From Erythrophleum ivorense (Eukaryota > Streptophyta > Magnoliopsida > Fabales > Fabaceae): a stretch of 64,000 nt of DNA. This document shows positions 32,034 through 42,907 of this stretch, piece after piece. The stretch covers positions 1,240,001-1,304,000 of the forward strand of contig JAIUCV010000090.1 in assembly GCA_026724425.1 (NCBI GenBank), written 5' to 3'. Position 1 is the first letter of the stretch. Each line of letters opens with the position of its first letter. The notes beneath the pieces were generated by a model. The model did no database searches and had not been told where the DNA came from. It was given only the letters and a program-made list of their open reading frames with translations. Position numbers and translations under genes: made by a program.

Positions 32034-34553
32034 ATGGAAGAGGATTTGAGAAGTCCTAGTCCTATAAGGGCGATTCCTATACGCCACATATCTCCTCCTA
32101 GAGACAGTCCAACAGAGAAGAGGATGTCGAACTCTCCAGCTACTTCACCTTCATGGGATTCTCGTAGTAGTCATCCCGGACTAGCACCCTTGAAGACCAA
32201 GAAGAACCTTCTCCCCTACCTTAATGCGGCCGAACTGGAGACGTCTAGCCAAGCCTACTATGAAAGAGAAGAACACCTTCTAGCCTCACCAGAAGAAAAA
32301 AATAGATCCGGAGCTGATTGAGTTTGTGAAGAGAGACAAATTCCATGATCTTTACAATGAGCATGCACTAGAACACATTGATCACTTCGAAGGTCTTTGT
32401 GATTCTTATGGAGTTTTCGATTTTGAGAAGAAGCTAATGCTATTCAGCATGTCTTTGGCTGGGAGAGCTCTTGAGTGGGCGCAATACTCTCCCCCTTTTC
32501 AAATCAACACTTGGTTAGACTGCAGAGAAGCTTTCTTGAAGAGGTTCAGCAGGAACCCACCTTTCAAATCCAAGTATAACCAAAACTCTTACCCTCACCA
32601 CAACCAATCTTATGAAGAAGAAGATGATGCCTCTTTACCACCGGAGTCCATCAATGGCGACCTGATCAAGTATGTAGTAAGAGATCCTTTCCATGACTTC
32701 ATATCGGAGTGTGCTCAAGAACATGTTGAGAATTTCAAAAATCTCTGTGATTACTATGGTTTGGGAGAGAACCCAAAGAAGATCAGCTTGTTCCAAACAT
32801 CCCTAGCTGGCCTCTCAAGAGTGGGTTAGATTTTCTGCCCAACATGATTTCAAGACATGGAGAAGATACAAGGAAGCTTTTCTCAACAAGTTTGCCCGTG
32901 GACAACCCTATGTGCCGCTACTCAAACCCTAACCACCAACCTCCACCGCACAATGAGCAGATGCCCCAAGCCACAGAAGGATTACCCCACAACCCACACC
33001 TAACCAAGCTTGAAGAGATGCTACAAGAGTACCTTGACTATCAAGTCACAAGTACAAGAGAGATGGAGAAGAAGATCGAATATGTTCAGCTCACCCTTGG
33101 AGAAAAGATGGATGTTCTTTTTAACCAAGTTATCAAGCTTGACAAAGATATCAAGCAACTCAAGGAAGACCATGATCGATCAATCAACCTTGTCAAGCTA
33201 GATGCTGCTGCAAAACACCACGAGCTACTTAGCAAGAGCATTGATGCACATAGCTTCAATGATGATAATTGCAAACATCTTGGAATCATCTATAACCGGC
33301 TGTCAGCTGTAGAAGGATCTCTTTTCTCTAAGAACCAGAGAGAAAGAAGCCCCACACCCAAACCACCTCCTTTCCCTTGCAATGTCATCACAGCAATCTC
33401 CAAGGAAAACTCATCACATCTTGTAAGAAAAGAAGAAGAAGATCAAGAGTATGAGGAAGACTATGAAGATGATGAAGAAGAACAGCAGAGTTTTAACAGC
33501 AATTCAAGCTCTAGAGGAAGTGAAACTAGTCCACAGCAACCTGATCCGCGATTCTCTTCACCTCCAACTCGCACACTCGCTCTTCCTAGAATCACCGGCA
33601 TTTCAAGAAAGAGAATCACCCTGGATGAACCAGAGGATTCATTCCAATATGAACCCATTGACCCTACTAAGATAAGCCCAGAGAAGCTCAAGGAGTTTAA
33701 CAAGAAGGTTAAGTCCATACCATTCTATGTCTCCTTTGAAGAAGCTTGGAACAACCATGATTTGGTTGAGTTTTTCTTTAGTAGCAAAGAAACCAAGGAT
33801 GAGATTAAGCAACTCTTTAGGCGAGCCCGCCTCTCTATGTCATCTTATGCAGCAACCCTACCCCCATCTCCGCCCTCTACACCTCCTCCCAAGTGGTACA
33901 GCAACCCCATCTCCCGAGAGAAGCTAGCTGAATTCAACCGCTTTGTCCAAACACTTCCAGCAAGCATGACCTTTCATGAGGCCTGGAAGAACCACCCACT
34001 CACCAACTTCTTCCACAACTGCAAAGAGACCCCAAAAGAGATTCAGGAGCTATTCGAGAAAGCTAAGAAGCAACCTTCTTTCCGAACCCTCTACAAGGTA
34101 GAAGACCCAGGACAGTTTACCATACCTTGCACAATCAATGGAAGATACTTTGATAGCTACATTTGTGATTCTGGTTCATGCATAAACCTGATGCCCACAC
34201 ACACTGCCAAACTTCTTGGGATCACACGCCTACAACCTTCACAAATCAGCATTGGACTTGCTGATCTCACCATTGCACAACCTAGAGGTGTTGTTTATGA
34301 TATCTTGCTCGAAATTGGAGATACAAAGATACCGGTGGATTTTCATATCATGAATATCAAAGGAGGAAGTGACATGCCTATTATACATGGAAGATCATTC
34401 TTGGCAACTGCTGGAGCCATCATGGATTGGCCAAACCGCCGCATCTCTCTTGCCAATGTCAACAAATCTGTTTTCTATGATGTCGTCCCCGTTTTCACTT
34501 CTACCAAACACTCTCGGTTCATATCTCCTCATGAACCACCTGATCATCAATAA
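32034..34553 (+). pseudogene. gag-pro: Gag-protease of F with duplicated gag and duplicated linker modules; frameshifted
   Basis: ATG at 32034. The frame changes near 32300 (a run of seven A), near 32810 and near 32930. Gag unit 1 (about 32326-32580): FHDLYNEHALEHIDHFEGLC, SMSLAGRALEWA, INTWLDCREAFLKRF. Gag unit 2 (about 32690-32930): FHDFISECAQEHVENFKNLC, QTSLAG, FKTWRRYKEAFLNKF. A Pro-rich and coiled region (KLEEMLQEYLDYQ...) and an acidic stretch follow. Then a roughly 55-residue module occurs twice: ISPEKLKEFNKKVKSIPFYV and ISREKLAEFNRFVQTLPASM, each followed by FxEAWxNH and KETxxEIxxLF. The retropepsin-like part has YICDSGSCINLMPT and PIIHGRSFLATAGAIMDW. It ends at TAA 34551-34553, followed by the hairpin block. 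No other element here has these duplications. Confidence 0.88.
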
Positions 34554-34626
34554 GGACGTGATGGGACACGCACAAAAAGGCTTTGTCTCAGGCCATGTCT
34601 TTCCACTTCTTCTTAGAAGAGCCAAA

Positions 34627-34680
34627 CGGTCAAGCTAAAAGACCATAAACAAGCGCTGTATGGGAGGCAACCCATAAGGT
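34627..34680 (+). ncRNA. Conserved post-coding hairpin block of F
   Basis: GGTCAAGCTAAAAGACCATA, AACAAGCGCT, then TATGGG (34659-34664), loop AGGCAA, CCCATA (34671-34676). B has TGTGGG/CCCACA at the same place, an A-T to G-C swap that keeps the pair. Confidence 0.7.
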
Positions 34681-34880
34681 CTTTTCTATCCCTTTTAAAT
34701 CTTTGTTTTCATTTAATAGTTTTGTTTTGAAGTTTTGGATACAGAAATTTGAGAATCCAGCATGAAAGAAGCAGAAAGAAACCTCAGGAAAGAAGAATGC
34801 AGCACTCATCATGGTCGGGTCGACCAAGACGATCGACCGGTGCCTCGCCCGATCGACCGTGTCCCCTCTTGCCAACTCAC

Positions 34881-35080
34881 CATCCCACTTCACTTGCATA
34901 CCATCCCACCTCATTTGCATACCATCCCACCTCACTTGCATACCATCCCACCTCACTTGCATACCATCCCACCTCATTTTCATACCATCCCACCTCACTT
35001 GCATACCATCCCACCTCACTTGCATTCCATCCCACCTCATTTGCATACCATCCCACCTCACTTGCATATCATCCCACCAT
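34881..35080 (+). repeat. 21-bp minisatellite in the 3' non-coding region of F
   Basis: About 9.5 head-to-tail units of CATCCCACCTCACTTGCATAC, with C/T and T/A variants; unit starts at 34881, 34902, 34923 and so on every 21 bp. The unit is divisible by three, so all six frames give long but meaningless ORFs. C lacks it. Confidence 0.96.
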
Positions 35081-36347
35081 CATTCCACCACACTTTCATT
35101 CCATACCACATCGCATCCCACGCCTACTTGCTGTTCTACCACATGATGATCCTACTTCACCTACACTCAGGCGGCACTTACAGCTCATTGCTGGTGCGCA
35201 ACAGCACTTGACCATCTAAGCCGGGATCTCATCCACATTATGGAGCAACATAGTAGCTGGACATATCATCCATCACACCATACTTCGATTTCTAATACCA
35301 TATCAGGTTACATCTTTCCTCTCATTCACAAACGCCTTATTACCTCTTTCTTTACCTCCCTTAATCGGATTTGCTTTCACCGGGACGGTGCAAGTTAAGT
35401 CTGGGGGGATTGTCGGTACTAATGCGTTTGTTCATGTCTTGTCTTCATCTTATATCTTTTTCTCTTATCAACCTTTTTTTTCAAAACTTCTGTTTTATTG
35501 AGTCAAAACTTTAGTTGGAAGTTATGATCTATCTCTATGATTCTCCGGTGTTGTGCTAACAATCTATGACCCTAGAGCGGACATCAGTTGCAGACATAAG
35601 CCTAACAGAACCTCTAACGGTGGATCGACCTACCAACTCGGCGACATTTCTAAGGTACCCGGACAATCTAACGTTAACTCCACCCTAATCAACTTAGTTT
35701 TTCTTGTCAAGGGACTTGGCATACATATGAGTCGTTCCTCACTTGATCTCAAAAGGGTGTGTCCAATACAAAGTGCAGTTATCCTCTCTCTCAGAAAAAT
35801 GAAAATCAAAAAGCTTTTAAGCACAAGGAAAACGTGTAAGCAAGAGGAATGCATACGTCTGCACCTTCTTGTCTTATGGAGACCTACCAAAAACAAGGAA
35901 AAAGCGAAAGTCTATCCTATGTTATTCCCCAAAAGAAAAAAAAAGAAAGGGAAGAAGGATCGATAGAAAAAATAAAATGATACCCTAGAAAAGTAGGGAA
36001 AGATCGATCCTTCAAAAGAAAAGAGAGAGGAAAAGAACTCAAAAGCTTCAAAAAGGACTATCCTGGAGAGACTCAAGTGGGTAAGAACAAGTGCTTAATG
36101 ATCAATATTCCCTTGATAAAGACCGCACGTTTTAAATTTATGCAAGGAGTTAACAATGGAAAGTCTGGAATGCTGGATGAGACTAGTTGAGTTTGGTATG
36201 GTTCGCTAAGCTTGCCGAGCATTATGTGAAGCTAGTCTAACATTGGTTATGTTTTTAGTGGAATACAGGAAAGGAAGCCACCACAGGTTTCTCAAAAGGA
36301 TAAGGAGTTTCTACGTTTTCAAACCTCTTTCTCTGATTTGGATTCTA
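35081..36347 (+). other. 3' non-coding region of F
   Basis: No supported gene. From 35305 it is nearly identical to C (22290 onward). It includes an internal polypurine-like tract TTAAGTCTGGGGGGA (35396-35410), 990 bp before the 3' LTR. Confidence 0.8.
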
Positions 36348-36386
36348 TTTGCTTGGGGACAAGCAAAGATCTAAGTCTGGGGGAGT
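36348..36386 (+). promoter_or_regulatory. Stem-loop and polypurine tract of F
   Basis: TTTGCTTG-GGGA-CAAGCAAA (36348-36367), then AAGTCTGGGGGAGT (36373-36386) touching the LTR. Confidence 0.88.
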
Positions 36387-38043
36387 TGATATACCTCTAT
36401 TTTACACCCTTTTTACATCGTTTTTATATACTTTATGCATGGTTTTACCATGGCTTTTTTCTTTAAAAGGTAGTTTTTATGCATATATAGTGCCAAGAGT
36501 CATTTCAGGTCAAAAGATGCAATTTGGAGCAAAACAAAGGAAAAGGTCCTCAAAGCAGTCTCATGCACTATCATTAACTTTGGAAGAGCCCCAAAAACAT
36601 TATACTCAATGTATTTCACCAAACCCAGTTTGCCGCGATGCCTACGTGAGTTAGCTTTCCAACGCAATTGGAATCATGCAATTTGGACGTGTAGAATGGA
36701 AGATATTATCATTTTAGTGAAGAGTGTCAAATCAGCCGAAAACCGGACGTCTACACCAGCCGCTCGACCGAGCCGGTCGGACAGGGCCTCCAAGGCTCCC
36801 GTCCGACCCGACCGTCCTTAACTGCACCAGGACACCGGTCGACCGAGCCGGTCGGACAGGGACTCCAAGGCTCCCGTCCGACCCGACCTTCCTTCAAGAC
36901 GACGACCATCCGCTCGACCGAGCCGGTCGGACAGGGACTCCAAGGCTCCCATCCGACCCGACCTCTTTTCGTCATCCCGTGCGCGCCCGACCATCATACC
37001 GTGCGACCTTTCGACCGCCAGCTCGACCCGACTACCAGCCCGACCGACCCGTCGACCGCCCCGCTCGACCACGACGTACCCCGCTCGACCCGGCTCGTTT
37101 CCGAAGCCCGTTTTGCACGTTTTCAGGCCCAAACTTAAACCGCCTCTTATGTTTCGACCAAGACCTAGGTCAAGCCGCCCTTCAACTTCTGAAGCATTAT
37201 AAATACATCTTTTTAGCCTTGTAAAAGAGAGAGCCACACATAGAGATACAAAACATATTATTCAATAAAAGTTCTTATAGTTTTTGCTTTCTTTCATTGT
37301 CTCCTTCAAGAGAGGATCTCGGATCTCTGTTCTTATGAATATGAATTCGATTTCCTTCTCTATGTCTGAGTAGTTACCTTGTTAAGTGATAGGAAATCAA
37401 AGGATAGTGTTCATGCTTGCTTGACAATCGATATATAGAATTAGGGTTTACATAAACTCTTCACCTTTGCTTGTGTTCATTGCTTGGTGTTGATCTGGCC
37501 AATCAACATATGATCCTAGGTAGATTTGAGCCACGAAAGTGATGAATCATTCGCCTGAACTAGTATTTGGTGGGCAATCTCTCTTAGACTGCGAAAGTTG
37601 ATTTACTAGAGGTTGTGAACAATTGAGACTTGATCGAATTAATGCTTGTTTGAATATCTAAGAACATACCAAAAGTTTAGCGATTAGATAGATCAACATA
37701 GGGGTCGGAGCCACGAAAGTGGAAAGATCTAAATTAGTGTCTTGAATTCTAGGTGGTACACATTCTTAAATCCCTAACAAATCGAACTTGCTTGCTTGAA
37801 TCACTCATCCCAAGATTATCCTATTGCTTAGCGCTTTCCATCCATTGATTTACAACTTTATTTTCTTTGTTTACTTGCTTTCATCGTGACAACAACCAAA
37901 CTCATATTGCTTTCCTAGCTAAATCTCAATCTCATACCTTGTAGTGCACTAACTGGTCCTTGTGTTCGATATACCCGTTGCTACTCTCGATCTGTGCACT
38001 TGCAGAAAAGGGGTAGAAATTGGGAAAAGTTTAATCCCCATCA
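36387..38043 (+). repeat. 3' LTR of F (1657 bp)
   Basis: Same ends as the 5' LTR. TATAAATA at 37198-37205. It carries one more partial CG-rich unit (around 36757-36785) than the 5' LTR. Confidence 0.95.
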
Positions 38044-38844
38044 GAGTACCAGGTGGAGTTAGCGGTCCACTATCTGAGTGGTGACGCGCATTTGTGTTGG
38101 CGGGCTGTTCAGGGCAATAGAGTTGTCTAGACTTGGGGCGAGTTTGTGGCGGAGTTTGACGGCAAGTACTTCCCTCAGGAGGCTCGAGATCGACTTCATT
38201 TGCGGTTTATTTGCTAGTGGTGCATACCGGTCTCGGTATAGGCGGTGAGCGCGGTGTTGTGCAGAGGTTCCTTCAGGGGCTTCGTCCGAGTATAAGGACT
38301 CAGTGCCGAGGTCGTGAGTATCCCACGAGAGAAGAGTTAGTGGAGCTATCTGCTTCCATTGAGGAGGACCTTCATGAGCAGCTTGGTCCGGTGGTGGTGC
38401 CGTCTGCAGTTGCTCCTGCTATCCATCCTCGGAGTCAGCAGCAGCAGTCGCAGCAGCGCCGGAGTTCGAGTGTTGGTTCTGTTTCTGGCAGGAGCGGCAA
38501 GCCTGCGCAGGGTCAGAAGAGGAGTCGGGAGGAGGTTTCTTCCGACAGCCGTTTTCCTCATGGATCGTGTTACGGGTGCGGCAGCATGGAGAACCGAGTG
38601 TCTAGTTGTCCCAAGAAGGAGGCGCCTCGGGATACTAGAGTGTGCTTCCATTGCGGAGATCCGGGGCATATCAGGCCGATGTGTCCCAAGATGCAGGGTT
38701 TGGCGGTGGCGGCGGTTCAGCCATTAGCGGCTCGACCAGTGACTCAGTTGGCGGCGGTTCAGCCAGTGGGCCAGTTGGGGCCGGGACCGAGAGTCTATTC
38801 TTCGGCAAAGATCGGTCAGACGAGTCAGGGCTGGCAGATCACAA
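38044..38844 (+). pseudogene. gag: Tekay gag of E, C-terminal part with zinc knuckles
   Basis: Continues in frame from 30247 after removal of F: YQVELAVHYLSGDAHLCWR, then TAG near 38129 and a deletion and frame change near 38213, where sister copy G2 has about 55 bp more. From about 38240: VVQRFLQGLRPSIRTQCRGR, a Ser/Gln-rich linker, and two CCHC knuckles. The first, CYGCGSMENRVSSC, has Asn in place of His (G2 has CFGCGSLEHRVASC); the second, CFHCGDPGHIRPMC, is intact. The segment ends GWQITS at the candidate splice donor. Confidence 0.88.
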
Positions 38845-38958
38845 GTACACTTATTGACTCAGACTTCGTAATTTCCCTAAGTTATCTATGGTTGTTGTTT
38901 GTTTGCGATATTTTGCCTATGATTGGATTAGCAGGGTCTCATAGTTTTAAATGTGTAG
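38845..38958 (+). other. Candidate GT-AG intron between gag and pol of E
   Basis: 114 bp, ACAA|GTACAC at the 5' end and TGTGTAG|GGACC at the 3' end, T-rich, with stops in frame. Joining the flanks gives the reading I-T-R-T-L-L-V-G-G-V, the usual run-in to the retropepsin DSGAS motif (I-T-G-T-L in G2). G2 has a 115-bp equivalent at 54696-54810 with GTAAAA and TAG. Shared flanks ACTCAGACTTCGTAA and GTGTAGGGACCTTGTTAG support homology. Confidence 0.65.
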
Positions 38959-41900
38959 GGACCTTGTTAGTCGGTGGCGTTTAGTCACACGTTTTGTTCG
39001 ATTCTGGAGCATCTAACTGCTTCATCACTCCGGAGTGGGCCGAGAGTAGTGGCATCCGGAGCAGCGCGGGTGAGCGTTCAGGCATGGTCAAGGTGGCTGG
39101 AGGTGGTTTCCTGGCTACTTCGGGCCGTGCTAGAGGCGTCGATATTCAGATTGCGGGGCAGTCGATGCCAGCGGATTTGGTAATTAGTCTGGTGGAGTTA
39201 TATGACGTCATTCTGGGGATGGACTGGTTATCTTTCTACCAGGTTCATCTGGATTGCTACAGAGGTAGAGTGGTTTTTGAGCGTGATGGCGGGAGGTTAG
39301 TGTTTCAGGGTGTGAGACCGACTTCCGGGAGTATAGTGATCTCGGCGATTCAGGCAGAGCAGTTGATTGAGCGGGGCTGTGAAGCCTATTTGGCGACGAT
39401 CTCTATGGCGGAGTCCAGTGGTGAGGTTGTTTTCGAGGATATTCGGGTGGTTCGAGAGTTTTCAGAGGTCTTTCAGTCGTTGACGGGGTTGCCACCTTCT
39501 CGGTCAGATCCTTTCACGATTGAGTTAGAGCCGGGGACAGCACCGATATCCAAGACGCCTTACAGGATGGCTCCAGCAGAATTGGCAGAGCTGAAGAAGC
39601 AGCTAGAGGACCTTTTGAGTAAGGGGTTCATTCGACCGAGTGTTTCACCGTGGCGAGCACCAGTTCTGTTTGTGAAGAAGAAGGATGGGAGTTTCCGGCT
39701 GTGTATTGAATACCGGGGACTGAACCGAGTTACTGTGAAGAACAGGTACCCTCTCCCGAGAATTGTCGGGTTGTTGGATCAGCTGAGGGGTGCTACTTGG
39801 TTCTCCAAGATAAACTTTGCATCGGGTTATCATCAGATTCCGATAGATGAGGCGGATATTCGCAAGACTGCTTTCAGGACGCGTTACGGGCATTTTGAGT
39901 TTGTGGTTATGCCTTTCGGTTTGACGAATGCGCCTGCGGCATTCATGAGGTTGATGAACGACGTATTCAGGGAGTATTTGGAGGTGTTTGTCATCATCTT
40001 CATTGACGATATTTTAGTTTATTCGAGGAGTCCTGAGGAGCATGAGACTCATCTGAGATTGGTTCTGGAGAAGCTTCGAGAGCAGAAGCTGTATGCTCAG
40101 CTGAGCAAGTGCAGTTTCTGGCAGCGAGAGATGGGTTTTCTCGGACATATTGTTTCTGCTGAGGGAGTGTCTGTAGATCCGGCGAAGATAGAGGTCATCA
40201 GAGATTGGCCTAGACCGAGCAGTGCTACCGAGATCAGGAGCTTTCTTGGGTTAGCAGGTTATTACAGGAGACTCCTCAAGGGTTTTACGAGTATGGCACA
40301 GCCGATGACGAAGTTGACTGGGAAGGGTGTTCCTTTTGTTTGGTCGCCTGAGTGTGAGGAGAGCTTTGGGAAGCTCAAGGAGTATTTGACTAGTACACCT
40401 GTTTTGGCGTTACCCGAGCCAGGGAAGCCTTATGTAGTGTACACTGATGCTTCAGGGATTGGTTTGGGTTGTGTGCTGATGCAGGAGGGCAGAGTTATTG
40501 CTTACGCATTGAGGCAGTGGCAGGGGAGTGAGCGTAACCGTCCTACCCATGATCTAGAGTTGGGAGCGGTGGTCTTTGCGCTTAAGATCTGGAGGTCGTA
40601 TTTGTATGGTGGTTCAGTTCAGATCTTCACTGACCACAAGAGTCTTCAGCACATCTTCACTCAGCCGATGCTGAATGCGAGACAGACGAGCTGGGTTGAG
40701 TTTTTGGCGGATTATGACTTGGAGATCATCTATCATCCGGGCAAGGCTAACCTAGTGGCAGATGCTTTGAGTCGACGGAGGTGTGATTCGGCTTTAGAGC
40801 AGGATGTTGAGGCGTTGGTGGGCGAGATTAGCACTTTGCGCCTTTGTGCGATTTCGCAGGAGCCTTTGGGTTTAGAGGCAGTTGATCAGGCAGATTTGTT
40901 GAGCAGGATCAGAGTAGCTCAGGAGAGTGATCATAGTCTGATTGATGCATCACGAGTACCGAGTTCTGAGTATCAGGTATCTGAGAACGGGACTATTTTG
41001 GTTTGTGGTCGGGTTTGTGTACCCAAGGTCGAGGAGTTGAGACAGCAGATTCTGAGAGAGGCTCATTCGAGCAAGTTTTCGATTCATCCAGGAGCGACCA
41101 AGATGTACCATGATCTCAAGAGGTATTATCATTGGGTTGTGATGAAGAGAGATGTGGCTGATTGGGTTGCGAGGACGTGCAACACTTGTTCTTTGGTGAA
41201 GGCTGAGCATCAGGTTCCGGGTGGTCTGTTACAGAGTTTACCCATTACAGAGTGGAAGTGGGACAGGATCACGATGGATTTCGTGGTTGGACTACCTATT
41301 TCGAGGACGCATGATGCCATTTGGGTTATTGTAGATCGGTTGACCAAGTCAGCACATTTCTTGGCCATCAAGAAGACAGATGGAGCAACTGTCTTGGCTA
41401 GGAAGTTTGTGCGTGAGATTGTGAGGCTGCATGGAGTGCCAGCAAGTATAGTGTCAGACCGGGATCCGAGATTTGCCTCAGATTTTTGGAGGGCATTTCA
41501 GACTGAGATGGGCACTAAGGTGCATATGAGTACGGCATATCATCCGCAGACAGATGGGGAGTCGGAGAGGACGATTCAGACGTTAAAGGATCTGTTGAGG
41601 ATGTGTGTGCTAGATTGGGGTGGTCATTGGGCGGATCACTTGAGCTTGGTTGAGTTTGCTTACAACAACAGCTTCCAGGCGAGTATTGGCATGGCTCCTT
41701 TTGAGGCGTTGTATGGGAGGCCATGTAGGACACCCTTATGCTGGACCCAAGTGGGGGAGCGCAGCATTTATGGAGCTACTTATGTTCAGGAGACGACTGA
41801 GAAGGTTCGTGTTGTAAGGCTGAACATGAAGGAAGCTTAGGATAGACAGAAGAGTTACGCAAATAGACGCAGACGAGAGCTTGAGTTTCAGGTTGGAGAT

Positions 41901-42257
41901 AGAGTGTATCTCAAGATGGCGATGTTGAGGGGTCCTAACAGATCCATCGCAGAGAACAAGCTGAGTCCGCGTTTTATGGGTCCGTTTCCGGTTGTGGAGT
42001 GAGTGGGACCGTTGGTGTACAGATTGGAGTTACCTCCGATTATGAGAGCTTTCACAAGGTGTTTCAAGCCAGATTTGACAGTTCCGGCAGTGCCTGTGAG
42101 GATTCTTGAGAGGAGAGTCAAGGTTCTACGGAACAAGAGGATACCGTTATTGAGAGTTTTGTGGACTTGTGGCGGTATAGAGGAGGAGACTTGGGAGCCA
42201 GAGGCAAAGATGAAGTTGAAGTTCAGGAAGTGGTTCGACAAGCAGATTTTGGAGTGA
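38959..42257 (+). pseudogene. pol: Tekay pol of E: protease, RT, RNase H, integrase, chromodomain
   Basis: After TAG 38982-38984 the frame is open from 38994 to 41840. Protease: FDSGASNCFITPEW. RT: PYRMAPAELAELKKQLEDLL, CIEYRGLNRVTVKNRYPLPR (Asp to Glu); the motif A Asp (SKIDLASGYHQ in G1) is Asn here (39813-39815); FIDDILVYSR is intact. RNase H: VVYTDASGIGLG, TDHKSLQHI. Integrase: HPGATKMYHDLKRYYHWV, CNTC, ITMDFVVGLP, IVSDRDPRF, SERTIQTLKD; all three catalytic acids present. TAG at 41838-41840 and TGA at 42000-42002 precede the chromodomain; about 80 bp are missing after RAFTRCF near 42060. The chromodomain part (RRVKVLRNKRIPLLRVLW, EEETWEPEAKMK) ends TGA 42255-42257. Confidence 0.93.
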
Positions 42258-42907
42258 ACTTCTTTCGTCTTTGTGGTTTTGTTTTTGGTTTAGCTTGCTA
42301 GCTTTGTTGTTGTTGTTTTTGGTTTACGTTGTAAGACATACATTTTTTGAGATTTATGAGATGGAGTTTTTCCTCATTTTCTGTGTTGCTAAATGTTGTC
42401 TTGGATGTTACACATGTTGACCAGTTGGGTCGTGAGACGGTTTCAATCTTTGTGTTATAGGCGTTTAAGAATTTTCTCTAAGGGCTGCGGTCCTGAATAA
42501 CTCATTACATTTTGGAGACATTTGTTCTCTAGCAGACTTACCTGAGTGCCGTGGCTTCAGTGTGAGTAGCTTATCCGAGTGTCGTGGCTTAGGTATAAGC
42601 GATGGCAGGCCCATCTGGGAGGCCGTGGCCCCAGTTTGGGTAGTTGCAGACTTGTTTGGGAGCCGTGGCCCCAATACAAGTGGTTTTGGTTTAGACTTAT
42701 TTGGGAGCCGTGGCCCCAATATAAGTGTTGTGGGTAATGAGTTAAGAGGAAAATGTCTTGGAACGTGCGTATACATAAGATTGAGTGTGAGTCTCGGGGA
42801 TCAGGTGAGGATCTCTAGTGTTGTGACCTTGCGAGGTCGGATTTTGGTCTTGCGAGACGTGTTTTGAGTTAGGATTCGAGGTCGAATCCAGTTTAGTGGG
42901 GGAGAGT
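42258..42907 (+). other. 3' non-coding region of E with 41-45 bp repeats and PPT
   Basis: No gene. Repeats of TGGGAGCCGTGGCCCCA start near 42616, 42657 and 42702, with degenerate copies upstream (42545-42600). PPT AGTGGGGGAGAGT (42895-42907). H has related GGGGCCAC repeats at its matching place, while D and G1 have the CGTCT hairpin array instead. Confidence 0.8.

Larger units (their letters stand above)
30248..38043 (+). mobile_element. Complete Athila-like gag-protease-only retrotransposon F
   Basis: 7796 bp bounded by a perfect 5-bp TSD GAGTA (30243-30247, 38044-38048). 5' LTR 30248-31887, PBS 31895, gag-protease 32034-34553, hairpin, 21-bp minisatellite, internal PPT-like tract, PPT, 3' LTR 36387-38043. 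No RT, RNase H or integrase, so it needs enzymes from elsewhere; C-type elements are the obvious candidates. The two LTRs differ at only scattered bases and a few indels, so the insertion looks recent compared with the elements around it. Confidence 0.95.

Noticed and set aside
34881..35080. Regular 21-bp repeats resembling a CRISPR array
   Set aside because: There are no spacers between units and the context is a plant retrotransposon.
34749..35219. Three overlapping 111-156 codon ORFs
   Set aside because: They are translations of the 21-bp minisatellite, whose unit is a multiple of three.
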